This document shows positions 27,630-36,475 of a stretch of 46,769 nt of DNA, in pieces. The notes under the pieces were generated by a model. It was not told the DNA's origin. It was given only the letters and a program-made list of their open reading frames with translations, and searched no databases. The translations under genes and the position numbers were made by a program. This DNA is from Clostridium prolinivorans. Its GTDB lineage: Bacteria; Bacillota; Clostridia; Clostridiales; Clostridiaceae. The stretch covers positions 1 to 46,769 of the forward strand of contig NZ_RJWG01000014.1 of assembly GCF_004011155.1 (NCBI RefSeq), given 5' to 3'. The first letter of the stretch is position 1. Each line of letters opens with the position of its first letter.

Positions 27630-28730
27630 ATGGAGAAAAAAATATCACCTTATGAGCTTTTATCATCAATGTTTATTCTGCCATATGGAAGTGCAATATT
27701 ATTTTATTTAGCTCCAGATGCAAAGCAAGATGCATGGTTCTCTATGCTCTTTTACATAATTCCAGCTATAATTCTTGTATTAGTTCACATAAAGCTTTTT
27801 GAATTTTATCCAAATGATACTTTAGTTACATACATGCCAAAAATTTTTGGCAAATTTTTGGGAAGTTTTTTAAGTTTATTATATATTATATATTTTATTT
27901 ATGCATCAACTAGAGTACTTAGAGATTTTTCAAGTCTTATTGTTAGTTCTTCTATGCCTCAAACTTCTGTTTTATTTATATCTTCTCTTATAATGATTGT
28001 TGTAATTTATGGAGTAATAGTTGGTATACAGACTTTAAGCAGAGCTTCTGAAATATTATTTATTATTATGATGTTGGGTCTTTTATTTGCTGTTTTATTT
28101 CTTGTAAATACTAAATTTGTGCTAAATATAGATAATCTTTTTCCTATGTTTGAAAATGGAATATTATTCCCTATAAAAAAAGGATGGTCTCTTATTACCT
28201 TCCCTTACGGAGAATTTACTGCTTTTACAATGTTATATAAAAATCTTAATGATACTAGTAAAATAAAAAAAACTGTTATTAGTGCAGTAATATTAGAAGG
28301 TGTCTGCTTAACTATAATTAACATACTGTTTATTACAGCTTTAGGCGTAAATTTTGCATCATCATCTGTTTTCCCTCTGCTTGAAACTTTACGTCTTATA
28401 AAAATAGGAGGTTTTTTAGAAAGATTAGATATAATTATAATAGTAACTATGGTTACAGGTGGGTTTATGAAAATAAGCTTTTTTATGTATTTTGCAGTTT
28501 TAGGCATAACTGATTTTTTTAATATAAAAAGTACAAAACTTTTATCTATTATAGTAGGCATAATAATTTTATTTTCTTCTGAAATTATTGCTAAAAATTT
28601 CCCACAACATTTAAAAATAGGTTTAGATGTTACAGTAAAATATATACATCTGCCAATGCAGACAATAATACCTTTATTAGCTCTTATAACTGCCTGGCTT
28701 AAAAATAAAAGTAAAAATAAAACCTACTAA
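27630..28730 (+). CDS. Spore germination receptor subunit B (second operon)
   Basis: A 366-residue GerAB-family permease-like protein with about ten membrane segments, beginning MEKKISPYELLSSMFILPYG. An upstream in-frame ATG (27606) overlaps the gerC stop as ATGA, but AAAGGAG is placed 7 bases before the ATG at 27630, which is chosen. It ends the plus-strand operon; its stop codon lies within the terminator stem. Confidence 0.92.
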   Translation: MEKKISPYELLSSMFILPYGSAILFYLAPDAKQDAWFSMLFYIIPAIILVLVHIKLFEFYPNDTLVTYMPKIFGKFLGSFLSLLYIIYFIYASTRVLRDFSSLIVSSSMPQTSVLFISSLIMIVVIYGVIVGIQTLSRASEILFIIMMLGLLFAVLFLVNTKFVLNIDNLFPMFENGILFPIKKGWSLITFPYGEFTAFTMLYKNLNDTSKIKKTVISAVILEGVCLTIINILFITALGVNFASSSVFPLLETLRLIKIGGFLERLDIIIIVTMVTGGFMKISFFMYFAVLGITDFFNIKSTKLLSIIVGIIILFSSEIIAKNFPQHLKIGLDVTVKYIHLPMQTIIPLLALITAWLKNKSKNKTY

Positions 28731-28760
28731 CTTTATAAAATAAAATTAGCAGGTTTTATT
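28716..28760. terminator. Bidirectional terminator shared by gerB and lacI-type genes
   Basis: Fifteen-base arms AATAAAACCTACTAA and TTAGCAGGTTTTATT, with one mismatch and a 15-base loop. The stop codons of both convergent genes (28728-28730 and 28756-28758) fall inside the stem arms. Confidence 0.8.
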
Positions 28761-29772
28761 TATTTTGAAAAGTTTCTCTATATATAATTTTTGTAGGAAC
28801 TATAATTTTATTTTGTTCATTTTCTCCTTTAATTGCTTCTATGATTAATTTAGCTGCCTCATAGCCAAGAGAATAAGCATTTATCTCCACAGATGTAAGA
28901 GAAGGATTTATAAGTTCTGATGAAGGTATATTATTAAAACTTATTATTTCAATATCTTCAGGAATTTTAAGACCTTTTTCTTTAACAGCATCTAAAACTC
29001 CAAAAGCCATAACATCATCAGTAACGACAAAAGCTGTAGGATGTTCTTTCATATCTAAAAGCTTTATTGTACTTTCGTAAGCCCCTTCTTTAAGATATTC
29101 TGAATGTTCTTTAATATACTGTTTATTAATAGGTATATTATACTTTCTTAAAGCATTTAAATAACCATCAAGCCTATCTAATGAAACAACAAATTCATAT
29201 GGCCCACATATAAATGCTATTTTTTTATGCCCATTTTTTATAAGTTTTTCTGTTACATCAAAAGAAGCCTGAACATTATCATTGTCTACATAAAGCGTTT
29301 CTTTTGAATTTAAAGGTTTGCCTATAACAACCACAGGAGTATTAAGTTTTTTTAATGTATCTAAAGCAACATTATCTACAGAAGAATATGTTAGTATAAT
29401 TCCGTCTACTCTACCACTCATTACAATGCTTTCTATAGATTTAATCTGTTCCTCTTCTGTTTTTCCAGTAGACAAAAGTATACAGTAGTCTTTTTCATGA
29501 GCTGCAGCTGCAATACCACTTAACGCCTCTGGAAAAAAAGGATTTAAAAATGCACTTTCAGTAGATTTAGGCATTACTACACCTATAGTATTGGTAGATT
29601 TATTTACTAAACTTCTAGCTATAGCATTTGGATGATATCCTAAACTTTTCATAGCTTCTCTTACTATTTTTTTCGTTTCTTTACTAATTCTGGGACTATC
29701 AGATATTACTCTTGATACAGTTGAAGGAGATACTCCTGCCTTTTTTGCAACTTCCTTTATTGTTATTTTCAT
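28756..29772 (-). CDS. LacI/GalR-family transcriptional regulator (MalR-like)
   Basis: A 338-residue regulator. The N-terminal helix-turn-helix TIKEVAKKAGVSPSTVSRVI and the hinge helix YHPNAIARSLVNK precede a periplasmic-binding-protein-like sugar domain. It probably represses a sugar-uptake or breakdown operon until its sugar or phosphosugar binds. It is third in a minus-strand unit after an ABC ATPase and a CdaR-type regulator, with a 12-bp gap. Effector unknown; a MalR-type role is suggested only by general resemblance and neighbours. Confidence 0.9.
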   Translation of the reverse strand: MKITIKEVAKKAGVSPSTVSRVISDSPRISKETKKIVREAMKSLGYHPNAIARSLVNKSTNTIGVVMPKSTESAFLNPFFPEALSGIAAAAHEKDYCILLSTGKTEEEQIKSIESIVMSGRVDGIILTYSSVDNVALDTLKKLNTPVVVIGKPLNSKETLYVDNDNVQASFDVTEKLIKNGHKKIAFICGPYEFVVSLDRLDGYLNALRKYNIPINKQYIKEHSEYLKEGAYESTIKLLDMKEHPTAFVVTDDVMAFGVLDAVKEKGLKIPEDIEIISFNNIPSSELINPSLTSVEINAYSLGYEAAKLIIEAIKGENEQNKIIVPTKIIYRETFQNK

Positions 29773-29784
29773 GGTAATCCTCTC

Positions 29785-30732
29785 TTACTGCTTTTTTTCT
29801 TTCCAAATAAGAAACGCAATTATAAATACAGTAGCTTCCTTAAAGTTTCTAATATCAAAACCAGTCTCTTTATTTATTTTATCAAGCCTATATATAAGTG
29901 TATTTCTATGTATATATAATTTTCTTGCAGCATCACTTATATTAAGCCCGGAATTTACAAATTCATCAATAGTATCAATAATTTCTTTATCAAATAAATC
30001 AAATTTATCTTTAAGTTTTAATAAAAGTTCGTCTTTTATTTCTTTATTAATATTTAAAACTATTTTCTCAAAAAGCACTTTATCATAGAAAAAAATTTCA
30101 TCTTTTATTTTAAAAGTTTTTCTTAAAGTAAAACATTCTAATGCCTGCTCATAAGCTCTTTTAATATCTTTTATATCATATATAAGATTACCATAACTTA
30201 TAGTGCATTTGCAATATAAATCTGATACAATAGATTGTCTTATACTTTCAGCATGTTCATTTACTTCATCAAATAATCCTAATATTATAATTCTATTTTT
30301 ATATATAAAGCTTATTGCTTCTTTTTCATTATAAAGCTGCCTTATAATATTTAATGCTTCTAATTTACTTCCATCAACATCTATAAGAAATAAAGCAGCC
30401 CCATCTAGCAAAAAAGGAAAATCTTTTTCTACATAATTTGTAGATGCATCTTTCCCTTCTATTATTTCAATGATAGATTGCTCTCTTATTGAGTAAAATT
30501 CATTATACTTATTTTGTATTGTATATTTTAAAAGTCTGCTGCAGTTTTCTAAATTTTTAGGCAGCCTTAAGCTGCCCTTAGAGTTACCAAGGCTTATAAA
30601 TATGTTATAAGTTTCTATATTTTCTGCATTCTTTAAGCCCTCATACATATATGTTCCATCATCAAGTATCAAATCAAATTTTAAACCTGTATTTAAACTT
30701 AAATCTTGCAGAAATTCACGAAAATTATACAT
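29785..30732 (-). CDS. CdaR/PucR-family regulator with C-terminal helix-turn-helix
   Basis: A 315-residue regulator with its DNA-binding domain at the C terminus (GLNISDAARKLYIHRNTLIYRLDKI), the pattern of CdaR/PucR activators. The central region resembles the GGDEF-like module of that family without catalytic residues. It lies 27 bp after the sugar ATPase gene and is very likely co-transcribed with it. The effector cannot be read from sequence. Confidence 0.85.
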   Translation of the reverse strand: MYNFREFLQDLSLNTGLKFDLILDDGTYMYEGLKNAENIETYNIFISLGNSKGSLRLPKNLENCSRLLKYTIQNKYNEFYSIREQSIIEIIEGKDASTNYVEKDFPFLLDGAALFLIDVDGSKLEALNIIRQLYNEKEAISFIYKNRIIILGLFDEVNEHAESIRQSIVSDLYCKCTISYGNLIYDIKDIKRAYEQALECFTLRKTFKIKDEIFFYDKVLFEKIVLNINKEIKDELLLKLKDKFDLFDKEIIDTIDEFVNSGLNISDAARKLYIHRNTLIYRLDKINKETGFDIRNFKEATVFIIAFLIWKEKKQ

Positions 30733-30759
30733 ATTAAAGCCCCCTTAAATTTTATACTA

Positions 30760-31869
30760 TTAAATTATTGTATTTTCTGTTTCTTTGTCAAATACATGTA
30801 TTTTACTTGTATCTAAAGCTATCTTTAATTTGTCTCCAGCTTTAGCCTTTGAAGTTCCATTAACTCTAGCAACAATATTTGCTTTTCCTTTTACAAGATA
30901 AATATAAGTTTCTGCTCCCATAAGTTCTGTAACTTCAACATTTGCAGTTATTACAGCATCATTATGTTTAGCAATAAACTCTTCATCATCATCTATGTTT
31001 TCTGGTCTTATACCCATTATAACTTCTTTTCCTACATATCCTTCTTTCTTTAAAACAGCTGCTTTATCTTGTGGAAGAATTATTTTATCTTCACCAAATA
31101 CAAGAATTATATTACCATTGCTTTCTTCAACTTTAACGTCTATAAAGTTCATCTGTGGTGAACCTATAAATCCTGCAACGAAAATATTAGCTGGATGATC
31201 GTATATATATTGAGGAGTATCAACTTGCTGAATAACTCCATCTTTCATAACAACTATTCTTGTACCCATTGTCATAGCTTCTGTTTGGTCATGTGTAACA
31301 TATATAAATGTAGTTTGTAATTTTTTATGAAGTTTAGAAATCTCAGTTCTCATTTGAACTCTCAATTTAGCATCAAGGTTAGAAAGTGGTTCGTCCATTA
31401 AAAATACTTTTGGCTCTCTAACAATAGCTCTACCTAAAGCAACTCTTTGTCTTTGTCCACCAGAAAGTGCTTTTGGCTTTCTATCTAATAAATGCTCTAT
31501 ATCAAGAATTTTAGCTGCTTCTTTAACTTTTTTGTCTATTTCAGCTTTTGGAACTTTTCTTAATTTAAGACCAAATGCCATATTGTCATATACACTCATA
31601 TGTGGATATAATGCATAGTTTTGGAAAACCATAGCTATATCTCTATCCTTTGGTGCTACATCATTTACCAGCTTGTCTCCTATATACAACTCTCCTTGAG
31701 ATATTTCTTCAAGACCTGCTATCATTCTAAGAGTTGTTGATTTTCCGCATCCAGATGGTCCAACAAAAACTATAAACTCTTTATCCTCTATATCGAGACA
31801 AAAATCTTTAACTGCTGTAACATTTCCTGGATATACTTTATAAATATGTTGTAATGATACACTTGCCAT
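30760..31869 (-). CDS. Sugar ABC transporter ATP-binding protein (UgpC/MsmK/MalK type)
   Basis: A 369-residue ATPase of carbohydrate importers. Walker A GPSGCGKS (37-44), Q loop, signature LSGGQRQR, Walker B VFLMDEPLSNLD, and a C-terminal OB-fold regulatory domain (VIMGIRPENI). ATPases of this type often serve several sugar transporters; none of the matching permease or binding-protein genes is in this window, which fits a shared subunit. Upstream in-frame codons are rejected because GGGGG lies just before the ATG at 31869. Confidence 0.92.
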   Translation of the reverse strand: MASVSLQHIYKVYPGNVTAVKDFCLDIEDKEFIVFVGPSGCGKSTTLRMIAGLEEISQGELYIGDKLVNDVAPKDRDIAMVFQNYALYPHMSVYDNMAFGLKLRKVPKAEIDKKVKEAAKILDIEHLLDRKPKALSGGQRQRVALGRAIVREPKVFLMDEPLSNLDAKLRVQMRTEISKLHKKLQTTFIYVTHDQTEAMTMGTRIVVMKDGVIQQVDTPQYIYDHPANIFVAGFIGSPQMNFIDVKVEESNGNIILVFGEDKIILPQDKAAVLKKEGYVGKEVIMGIRPENIDDDEEFIAKHNDAVITANVEVTELMGAETYIYLVKGKANIVARVNGTSKAKAGDKLKIALDTSKIHVFDKETENTII

Positions 31870-31896
31870 TATAACATTCCCCCTAACATTATTTAT

Positions 31897-31932
31897 TATG
31901 AACATATTATTTTTTGAACTTACATGTTCATA
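31897..31932. promoter_or_regulatory. Inverted repeat in the sugar ATPase leader
   Basis: Nine-base arms TATGAACAT (31897-31905) and ATGTTCATA (31924-31932) lie 28 bp upstream of the ATPase start codon. It could be an operator for one of the two regulators encoded downstream, or an RNA hairpin. Seen directly; function inferred. Confidence 0.4.
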
Positions 31933-31959
31933 TCTCTTTGGAATACATTCATTTTATCA

Positions 31960-31973
31960 TGTAAACGGTATAA
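31960..31973. promoter_or_regulatory. cre-like / LacI-family operator candidate
   Basis: TGTAAACGGTATAA differs at one position from the catabolite-response consensus TGWAANCGNTNWCA. It lies about 90 bp upstream of the sugar ATPase gene, in the region where its promoter should be. CcpA or the LacI-type regulator encoded in the same operon are possible binders. Confidence 0.45.
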
Positions 31974-32006
31974 AATCTATTCGTAAAGCCTACAAAAGTA
32001 AAAGTA

Positions 32007-32939
32007 TCATTTTGTAGAAAAATACAAACCTTGATATAAATCTTTTCTTACCAATTCTCTATCTATAGCATTTAATATTTCCCATTTTTTTAAACTCCAC
32101 ATAGGTCCAATAAGAAGTTCTCTTGGCGAATCTCCTGTAAGTCTATGAATTACCATATTTTCAGGCAGCATAGCTATAGACTTAGTTACTAAATCTATAT
32201 ATTCTTCTTCCTCTAAAAAATTTAATTCTCCATTTTCATATAATTTAACTAATGGAGTGCCTTTCATAAGGTGAAGAAGATGAAATTTTATACCTTTAAT
32301 AGACTTTGTAGAAATATATTTAATAGTATTTAACATATCTTCATGTGTTTCCTTTGGAAGTCCAAATATAGTATGAACTACTACATCTATATTCTTTTTA
32401 TTAAGCTTGCATAAAGCTTTTTCAAATGTATCTAATGTGTATCCTCTATTTATAATTTTTGCAGTATTATCGTTTATAGTTTGAAGTCCAAGTTCTACCC
32501 AAACATATACTTTATTGTTTAGTTCCTCCAAAAGATTTAAAACTTCATCAGAAAGACAGTCTGGTCTTGTAGCTATAGCTAATGCAACTACCCCATCCTC
32601 TTTTATAGCTTCTTCGTACTTTTCTCTAAGAACATTTACTGGTGCATAAGTATTAGTATATGCCTGAAAATAAGCTATATACTTTCCTTTTTTCCATTTT
32701 TTACTCATCATTTTTTTTATATCTTCAAATTGAGAAGATATAGAAAAATTTCTGCTACCAGCAAAATCTCCCGAGCCTCTTTCACTACAAAATATACATC
32801 CACCTTTACTTATTGTTCCATCTCTATTAGGGCAAGAAAAACCTGCATCTAAAGATATTTTAAAAACTTTTTCACCAAATTTTTCTCTTAAAAAATAATT
32901 TAAGCTATAATATCTTTTACCTCCCCATTCCTTTTTCAT
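32007..32939 (-). CDS. Radical SAM protein, YhcC family
   Basis: A 310-residue radical SAM protein of the YhcC (TIGR01212) family. Start MKKEWGGKRYYSLNYFLREK is characteristic. Cysteines C36, C48 and C51 (CPNRDGT...GGCIFC) are the cluster ligands in this family's unusual spacing. Its reaction is not established to my knowledge. GGAAGG precedes the ATG. Confidence 0.9.
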   Translation of the reverse strand: MKKEWGGKRYYSLNYFLREKFGEKVFKISLDAGFSCPNRDGTISKGGCIFCSERGSGDFAGSRNFSISSQFEDIKKMMSKKWKKGKYIAYFQAYTNTYAPVNVLREKYEEAIKEDGVVALAIATRPDCLSDEVLNLLEELNNKVYVWVELGLQTINDNTAKIINRGYTLDTFEKALCKLNKKNIDVVVHTIFGLPKETHEDMLNTIKYISTKSIKGIKFHLLHLMKGTPLVKLYENGELNFLEEEEYIDLVTKSIAMLPENMVIHRLTGDSPRELLIGPMWSLKKWEILNAIDRELVRKDLYQGLYFSTK

Positions 32940-32996
32940 ATATATCTTCCTTCCTATATCTTAAAAATATAAATTTAACCATAATGTTTTTAATTA

Positions 32997-34124
32997 TTAA
33001 GCTTTTTTCTCTTTAAATTTTTTTAAATCAAGTTGATATTTACCCGCTTCTTTTTTTAATGCTTCATCACTCATATCCTTTTGAATAACTTCATAATTTA
33101 GAACATCTTTATCAAAAGATGAAAAAACAATTTCAACTTTCCCATAAGGATATTTTTCTTCAAATTTAAAAGGTATAAGTTCTCCGCTATCTGTGTTATA
33201 AACTCTTATACATCTTCCTGTATTATTTTTATTATACTGTACAAGTATAAATTTTTCACCATTTGAAAAAGACATAAATTCTATTTTTGAATCCTTTATT
33301 AAATCCAGTGGAATCATTTCTTTACCTATAGGTTCTTCTCTTGCCATAGTGCTTCCTTCTCCTTGCCCTCCTTGAGCCTTTGAATCTTGGGACTGAGATC
33401 CTTTATCACCCTGACCGCCCCCACCTTTTCCTCCTTGAGCAGCCATACTTTCATCAATTTTAATAATTCCAACAAAAGAATCTTTGTCATAAGTTGATAC
33501 AGCTATTCTTTCTCCTTCATAACCAAAATTTATAACAGAAAATTTATCTTTAGGAACTACCTGTTTTGATAAATTACCTTCATCATCTTTTGAAAATATA
33601 TACTGAGGAAAGCTTGAGATATCTGCAAGAAGATTTGTCTTTACATTATTTTTATTTCTAACTCTAATAGTATTATCTTCTAAAAATGCTTCTTTTCTTA
33701 TTTCATTTTTTACTTCATCTATTTTATATTCTGAACCTTCTTTTTTTACTTTTATACTACAATCATCTAAAGTAGCTATAGGCTTATTTAAATTCATTCT
33801 TGCTACTTTAAGCTTAAAAAATCCACTTTCTCCTATCTCACTTGTTTCATCTATACTGTAACCTTTAACTTTAAGTTCACTTTCACCTTCCTCTTTAGTT
33901 TTTTGTGCAAGTTCGCTACTATAAAATTTTTTAGCACCTTCTAAATTATCCTTCATAAGTTCTTTCATATAGATATCTACAATATTTTGTGCAACCATTA
34001 AATCAAATTCACTAGTTTTTGCTTTTTCTTCTTTAGGTACTTCTTTTTTACATGATATAAATGTACTTAATATAAAGCTTATAAGAATAAATGATAAGAG
34101 CTTTTTTATATAAAAATTTTTCAT
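32997..34124 (-). CDS. Lipoprotein of unknown function with Gly/Gln-rich linker
   Basis: A 375-residue predicted lipoprotein: the signal peptide ends at FISC with Cys 25. The first 150 residues are acidic/basic and may fold like a small NTF2-type or DUF4878-like domain (VAQNIVDIYMKELMKDNLEGAKKFYSS), though I am not sure. In the middle is a Gly/Gln/Ser-rich stretch (from about AAQGGKGGGGQGDKG) that splits the protein. I recognise no named family. Exposed on the outer membrane face. Confidence 0.75.
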   Translation of the reverse strand: MKNFYIKKLLSFILISFILSTFISCKKEVPKEEKAKTSEFDLMVAQNIVDIYMKELMKDNLEGAKKFYSSELAQKTKEEGESELKVKGYSIDETSEIGESGFFKLKVARMNLNKPIATLDDCSIKVKKEGSEYKIDEVKNEIRKEAFLEDNTIRVRNKNNVKTNLLADISSFPQYIFSKDDEGNLSKQVVPKDKFSVINFGYEGERIAVSTYDKDSFVGIIKIDESMAAQGGKGGGGQGDKGSQSQDSKAQGGQGEGSTMAREEPIGKEMIPLDLIKDSKIEFMSFSNGEKFILVQYNKNNTGRCIRVYNTDSGELIPFKFEEKYPYGKVEIVFSSFDKDVLNYEVIQKDMSDEALKKEAGKYQLDLKKFKEKKA

Positions 34125-34264
34125 GCTTTTCCTCCTTATCTTTATAGTAATTATATATATAGTTTGCCAAAAATCAAAAAATTAATTTATAAATACATTA
34201 TTTTATAAATTTTTTATATATTTATATAAAATAGAAGTTTTATTATTTTTTTGGAGGGATTTTT

Positions 34265-35311
34265 TTGTGTAAAGAATTTAAGCTTTCTTTTCAAATTGCA
34301 GCAGTTTTTATTGGAACAATAGTAGGCGCCGGATTAGCCTCTGGGCAGGAAATTAGACAGTTCTTTACTGAATATGGCTATAAAGGTTTTTTGGGGATTT
34401 TACTTTGTACCTTAATTTATATATTAATAGGCTACATGATAAGTTCCATAAGTTTAAAATATAATTTAAAATCTTATAATGAAATAATAAATTTAGTATT
34501 AAGGCCTAAAATATTTGCAAATTTTACAGATGGAATTACAAGTCTCTTCCTTATAAGCGGAGCAGCTATAATACTTGCAGGAAGTGGTGCATTAATTCAT
34601 CAATATTTTGGTGTCTCAAAATGGGTAGGAATAATACTTATGGTTTTAATATCTATTTTTGTTCTTCTTAGGGATACTAAGGGCCTTATTGAAATAAATT
34701 CTTTTATAGTGCCTTCTCTTATTATAGTTTTAATTACAGTTTTTATATTATATATATTTTTTAATAAAGATATAGTGAGTCTTACATATGTAAAAAGTAT
34801 GCCTAGTTATAAAAGCAATTGGTTTGTATCTTGTCTTTTATATAGTGGATTTAATATACTTAGCTGTAGCGGGGTTTTGGTTCCACTAAATCATGAAACC
34901 AAAAATAAAAAAAGTATGCTTTGGGGAATTATTATTGGCTCTATTGCTTTAGCTATACTTGCATCAATTATAAATTTTATGCTTTTATTAAATATTCCAT
35001 ACATATTTAAATATGAAATACCTCTGCTTTACATAGCAAACAGATTTGGAAAACTAATTCAAATACTTTTATTATGTATTATATGGCTTGAAATGTTTTC
35101 AACAGAAGTTTCTGATGTATATAGTGTTGGAAAAGCTTTATCTCAAACTTTTAATATATCTTATAAAACTTCAGTTATTTTAGTTATATTAATAGCAATT
35201 CCAATATCTCAAATAGGATTTGTAAATCTTATAAGTATAATTTATCCAGCTTTTGGTATTATAAGCCTTTTATTTATGATTCAATGTGTGTATTTTTATT
35301 TTAAACATTAA
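34265..35311 (+). CDS. YkvI-family membrane protein
   Basis: A 348-residue membrane protein with about ten segments, of the YkvI family related to amino-acid transporters with the LeuT fold. The opening FQIAAVFIGTIVGAGLASGQEI is typical. Translation starts at TTG with GGAGGGA seven bases upstream; no ATG is available at the right place. Substrate unknown. Stands alone between a divergent lipoprotein gene and repeat copy B. Confidence 0.85.
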   Translation: MCKEFKLSFQIAAVFIGTIVGAGLASGQEIRQFFTEYGYKGFLGILLCTLIYILIGYMISSISLKYNLKSYNEIINLVLRPKIFANFTDGITSLFLISGAAIILAGSGALIHQYFGVSKWVGIILMVLISIFVLLRDTKGLIEINSFIVPSLIIVLITVFILYIFFNKDIVSLTYVKSMPSYKSNWFVSCLLYSGFNILSCSGVLVPLNHETKNKKSMLWGIIIGSIALAILASIINFMLLLNIPYIFKYEIPLLYIANRFGKLIQILLLCIIWLEMFSTEVSDVYSVGKALSQTFNISYKTSVILVILIAIPISQIGFVNLISIIYPAFGIISLLFMIQCVYFYFKH

Positions 35312-35320
35312 ATATATAAA

Positions 35321-35444
35321 ATGATTAAACCGCAATAAATTGTAAATAAATTTCCATTACACAATGTGTAGTATCTTTATTGTTGATTTACTTTAAAATA
35401 TAATGATCAATTCTAAGAAAAAATAGTTTTTGTGAGATAATCAT
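35321..35444 (+). repeat. MITE-like dispersed repeat, copy B
   Basis: A 124-bp element with ends ATGATTA and TAATCAT, about 85% identical by hand alignment to the reverse complement of 14949-15073. It starts 9 bp after the YkvI stop codon and ends 71 bp before the radical SAM gene. No open frame and no obvious direct repeat of target DNA. Confidence 0.8.
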
Positions 35445-35515
35445 AAATTATTTTTGTGATAAAATATAATTATATATTTAAATATATTTCTAAACATATA
35501 TTGAGGGGGTACTAA

Positions 35516-36415
35516 ATGTTAGAACTTTTAAGTAATTGCAGACTTTGCCCTAGAAACTGTGGTGTCAACAGATTAAAAGGAGAAATTGGATTTTGCAAAT
35601 CAAGTGATAAAATTAAAGCGGCAAGAGTTTCACTGCATGAATGGGAAGAACCTTGTATTTCCGGCTCAAAAGGATCTGGAACAATATTCTTTTCTGAATG
35701 TAATTTAAAATGTGTTTTTTGTCAAAATAGTTCTATAAGTTATGAAGGCATAGGTAAAGAAATCTCTATAGAAAGGCTTTCTGAAATATTTTTAAATCAG
35801 CAAAGTCGTGGTGCTCACAATATAAATTTAGTTACTCCTACACATTTTGTACCACAAATAATTGAAGCTATAAAATTAGCTAAAAAAAGGGGACTTATGC
35901 TACCTATTGTATATAATACCAGCAGTTATGAAAATATAGAAACTATAAAAGCTCTCAAAGGGTATATAGATATATATCTTCCTGATTTAAAATATTTTAA
36001 TGATAAATATGCAGTAAAATATTCAAACGCTCCAAATTATTTCAAAACAGCTTCTAAAGCTATTGAAGAAATGTACTTACAAGTTGGTAATCCTGTATTT
36101 AATAAAGAAGGTTTAATGGAAAAAGGAGTTATAATTCGCCATCTTATGCTTCCTGGGCTTTTATTTGATTCTAAAAAAATTATTGAATATATATATAAAA
36201 CTTTTAAAGATAATGTTTATATAAGTCTCATGAATCAATACACACCATTTAATAATGTAGAAAAATATCCTGAGATAAATAAACCTTTAAATCCAAAACA
36301 TTATAATTCTCTAATTGATTATTGTTTAAATTTAGGTATAAAAAATGCCTTCATACAAGATGAAGGCACTGTTTCTGAAAGTTTTATACCAAAATTTGAT
36401 TTAAGAGGAGTATAA
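35516..36415 (+). CDS. PflX-like radical SAM protein
   Basis: A 299-residue radical SAM protein of the PflX group, related to pyruvate formate-lyase activating enzymes. The SAM cluster motif is C62-N-L-K-C66-V-F-C69. Four further cysteines at 8, 11, 15 and 27 (CRLCPRNC...GFC) may bind a second metal centre. No glycyl-radical enzyme gene is adjacent, so its target is unknown. It starts at ATG after GAGGGGG. Confidence 0.88.
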   Translation: MLELLSNCRLCPRNCGVNRLKGEIGFCKSSDKIKAARVSLHEWEEPCISGSKGSGTIFFSECNLKCVFCQNSSISYEGIGKEISIERLSEIFLNQQSRGAHNINLVTPTHFVPQIIEAIKLAKKRGLMLPIVYNTSSYENIETIKALKGYIDIYLPDLKYFNDKYAVKYSNAPNYFKTASKAIEEMYLQVGNPVFNKEGLMEKGVIIRHLMLPGLLFDSKKIIEYIYKTFKDNVYISLMNQYTPFNNVEKYPEINKPLNPKHYNSLIDYCLNLGIKNAFIQDEGTVSESFIPKFDLRGV

Positions 36416-36445
36416 TTTTAAAATATTTTTATAATATCTTAAGTT

Positions 36446-36473
36446 TAGAGCCTAAAATATATAATAGGCTCTA
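36446..36473. terminator. Bidirectional terminator
   Basis: TAGAGCCTA and TAGGCTCTA form a 9-bp stem around a 10-base loop, followed by ATTTTAAATTTT. It lies between the convergent radical SAM and chemoreceptor genes, with the chemoreceptor stop codon just beyond. Confidence 0.75.
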
Positions 36474-36475
36474 TT

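Noticed and set aside
31870-32006. Riboswitch in the sugar ATPase leader
   Set aside because: Only a simple inverted repeat and a cre-like site are visible. No known aptamer core or terminator/antiterminator pair is present.
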